From Jeotgalibacillus malaysiensis (GTDB lineage: Bacteria; Bacillota; Bacilli; Bacillales; Jeotgalibacillaceae): DNA of 64,000 bases. A model generated the notes under the pieces. It ran no database searches. It was not told the DNA's origin and worked only from the letters and a program-made list of their open reading frames with translations. The stretch covers positions 248,001 to 312,000 of the forward strand of contig CP009417.1 in the NCBI GenBank assembly GCA_000818095.1. Reading direction: 5' to 3'. Positions 63,281-64,000 of this stretch are shown here, piece by piece. Each line of letters opens with the position of its first letter. The stretch's first letter is position 1. Made by a program: the position numbers and the translations under genes.

Positions 63281-63316
63281 TTGACTCTTGTCATTATTCA
63301 TTTTACCTATTGTCAA
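63281..63316 (-). promoter_or_regulatory. two tandem palindrome copies
   Basis: TTGACTCTTGTCAT (63281-63294) and TTACCTATTGTCAA (63303-63316), 22 bp centre to centre, about two helical turns, which would suit cooperative binding. A TATGAT at 63271-63276 is a likely -10 box, but the spacing to either -35-like arm is not standard. Confidence 0.55.
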
Positions 63317-63330
63317 ATTTTTAAACCTTT

Positions 63331-63546
63331 TCACCGTTCATTTGAGTAATGTCCAAGTCGAATCAAATCATTCCGAATTTCAGCAATCATCAGCTTGCTT
63401 TCCTCCATCTCTTCCACGCACCCTTTTTCTTGAGCCATATGGAGAGCCATCAAGTAATAGTCCATTGAAAACAATGCCAGGTTAATCGCCTTTTGCTTTT
63501 GTTCCGCTTCTGCCTTTGCTAGTCTTGATTGTAATCGATTCATCAT
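63331..63546 (-). CDS. hypothetical helical protein (71 aa)
   Basis: A 71-residue helical protein (MMNRLQSRLAKAEAEQK at the start) with a coiled-coil-like first half. AGAAGGAG precedes the first ATG. No family recognised. It stands alone, with a terminator-like GC-poor gap behind it. Confidence 0.55.
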   Translation of the reverse strand: MMNRLQSRLAKAEAEQKQKAINLALFSMDYYLMALHMAQEKGCVEEMEESKLMIAEIRNDLIRLGHYSNER

Positions 63547-63667
63547 TATCCACTCCTTCTTAATTTTCTGAATATTTTGATTTTATTATAGATGCTCTTC
63601 AAAAGATTATCAATCTTGAAAGGTTCGAGCAAGAAAAAAGAAAAGACCCGAATGTTCAGGTCTTTAC

Positions 63668-64000
63668 TTACTGTAGGGTGATAGTGACACCGTTATTAAT
63701 AGGAGACGATTTGTCGATTTTCACTTCCCGGGTCATCGTCACAGTGTTTCCAGCCATATCTTCCGCTGTAATGTGAACCGTTGTTTTGCCTTCATTCTTA
63801 ACTGTAAATGGAGCCGTATAATCGGTCAACCCTTGAGTTGTTGCTCCGGATAATCGATATTGAATATTTTTCATTGGAGAGGGAGTATTCGTTCCGTCAT
63901 TTCCCACATAGAAAACCTTCATCTCCATCGCTATGTTACCAGCGTTGTCCGTAGCCGCAACCAAAACGTGTGTCGCCCCTTCTTCCGTCAGTTTTAAATC
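63668..64000 (-). CDS. C-terminus of another giant Ig-like surface protein (5' part outside window)
   Basis: The frame is open from the stop at 63668 to the window end, 110 codons. The C-terminal portion, SPMKNIQYRLSGATTQGL onward to INNGVTITLQ, is closely similar to the last 100 residues of the 1900-aa protein (MKSIRYRLSGATTQEW to INSAVTITLD). A further giant surface gene therefore lies beyond the window. Terminator AAGACC/GGTCTT at about 63640-63663. Confidence 0.85.
   Translation of the reverse strand, partial: DLKLTEEGATHVLVAATDNAGNIAMEMKVFYVGNDGTNTPSPMKNIQYRLSGATTQGLTDYTAPFTVKNEGKTTVHITAEDMAGNTVTMTREVKIDKSSPINNGVTITLQ

Overview
The window looks like part of a large accessory replicon (megaplasmid, giant extrachromosomal element or very large phage) of a low-GC Gram-positive host, probably Bacillota/Bacillales. 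Evidence: AGGAGG-type ribosome binding sites before almost every gene, TTGACA/TATAAT promoters, short rho-independent terminators after most genes, N-terminal signal peptides, and one LPQTG sortase signal. I see no rRNA, tRNA, transposase, integrase, CRISPR array, replication gene or virion structural gene, so plasmid and phage cannot be separated from this window.

Layout. 0-1.2 kb: small membrane and hypothetical genes. 1.4-3.9 kb: a nicotinamide phosphoribosyltransferase homologue (nadV type) followed by a PRPP-synthetase homologue, the NAD+ salvage pair known from phages. 3.9-7.3 kb: five paralogous small zinc-ribbon proteins on the minus strand, interrupted by a possible ADP-ribosyltransferase-like gene. 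7.4-8.8 kb: an alpha/beta hydrolase and a Uma2-type nuclease. 8.8-10.45 kb: no credible protein gene; instead a long, GC-richer, hairpin-rich stretch that looks like a giant structured RNA, then a second smaller RNA with its own promoter and terminator. 10.4-16.3 kb: a run of small minus-strand genes. 16.4-27.2 kb: a SLOG-family protein, a type II peptidyl-tRNA hydrolase, an M50-like protease plus transglutaminase pair, a ParB-like protein, another possible ART-fold protein, a DEDDh exonuclease, a SANT-HTH-SANT DNA-binding protein and an R2K-type ATP-grasp protein. 27.3-61.7 kb: mostly giant secreted surface proteins built from bacterial Ig-like repeats, interrupted at 38.9-41.4 kb by a WGR-PARP protein and small genes. 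61.9-63.5 kb: a TARG1-like macrodomain protein and small genes. 63.7 kb to the end: the C-terminus of another giant Ig-like protein.

Two themes run through the window. First, NAD+ and ADP-ribose metabolism: NAD+ synthesis (nadV, prs), ADP-ribose transfer (WGR-PARP, plus two weaker ART-like candidates), ADP-ribose removal (macrodomain) and a possible nucleotide sensor (SLOG). Second, a 14-bp palindrome, TTGACTATAGTCAA and close variants, overlaps the -35 box of at least nine promoters and lies at further upstream regions. It precedes nadV, the zinc-ribbon genes, the small RNA, the SLOG gene, pth2, the ATP-grasp gene, a surface protein and, in partial form, the PARP gene. I infer a repressor-controlled regulon that joins the NAD+/ADP-ribose genes to several unknown genes. 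A second motif, TGCATAGGATAAG, precedes a different set of small genes.

The surface-protein block carries more than thirty Ig-like repeats of about 83 residues, two ALK-type glycine-rich domains, Asp-box propellers, a DUF6273-like domain and SH3b domains. Only one protein has a recognisable sortase anchor, and six Ig-like proteins end in the middle of an Ig repeat.
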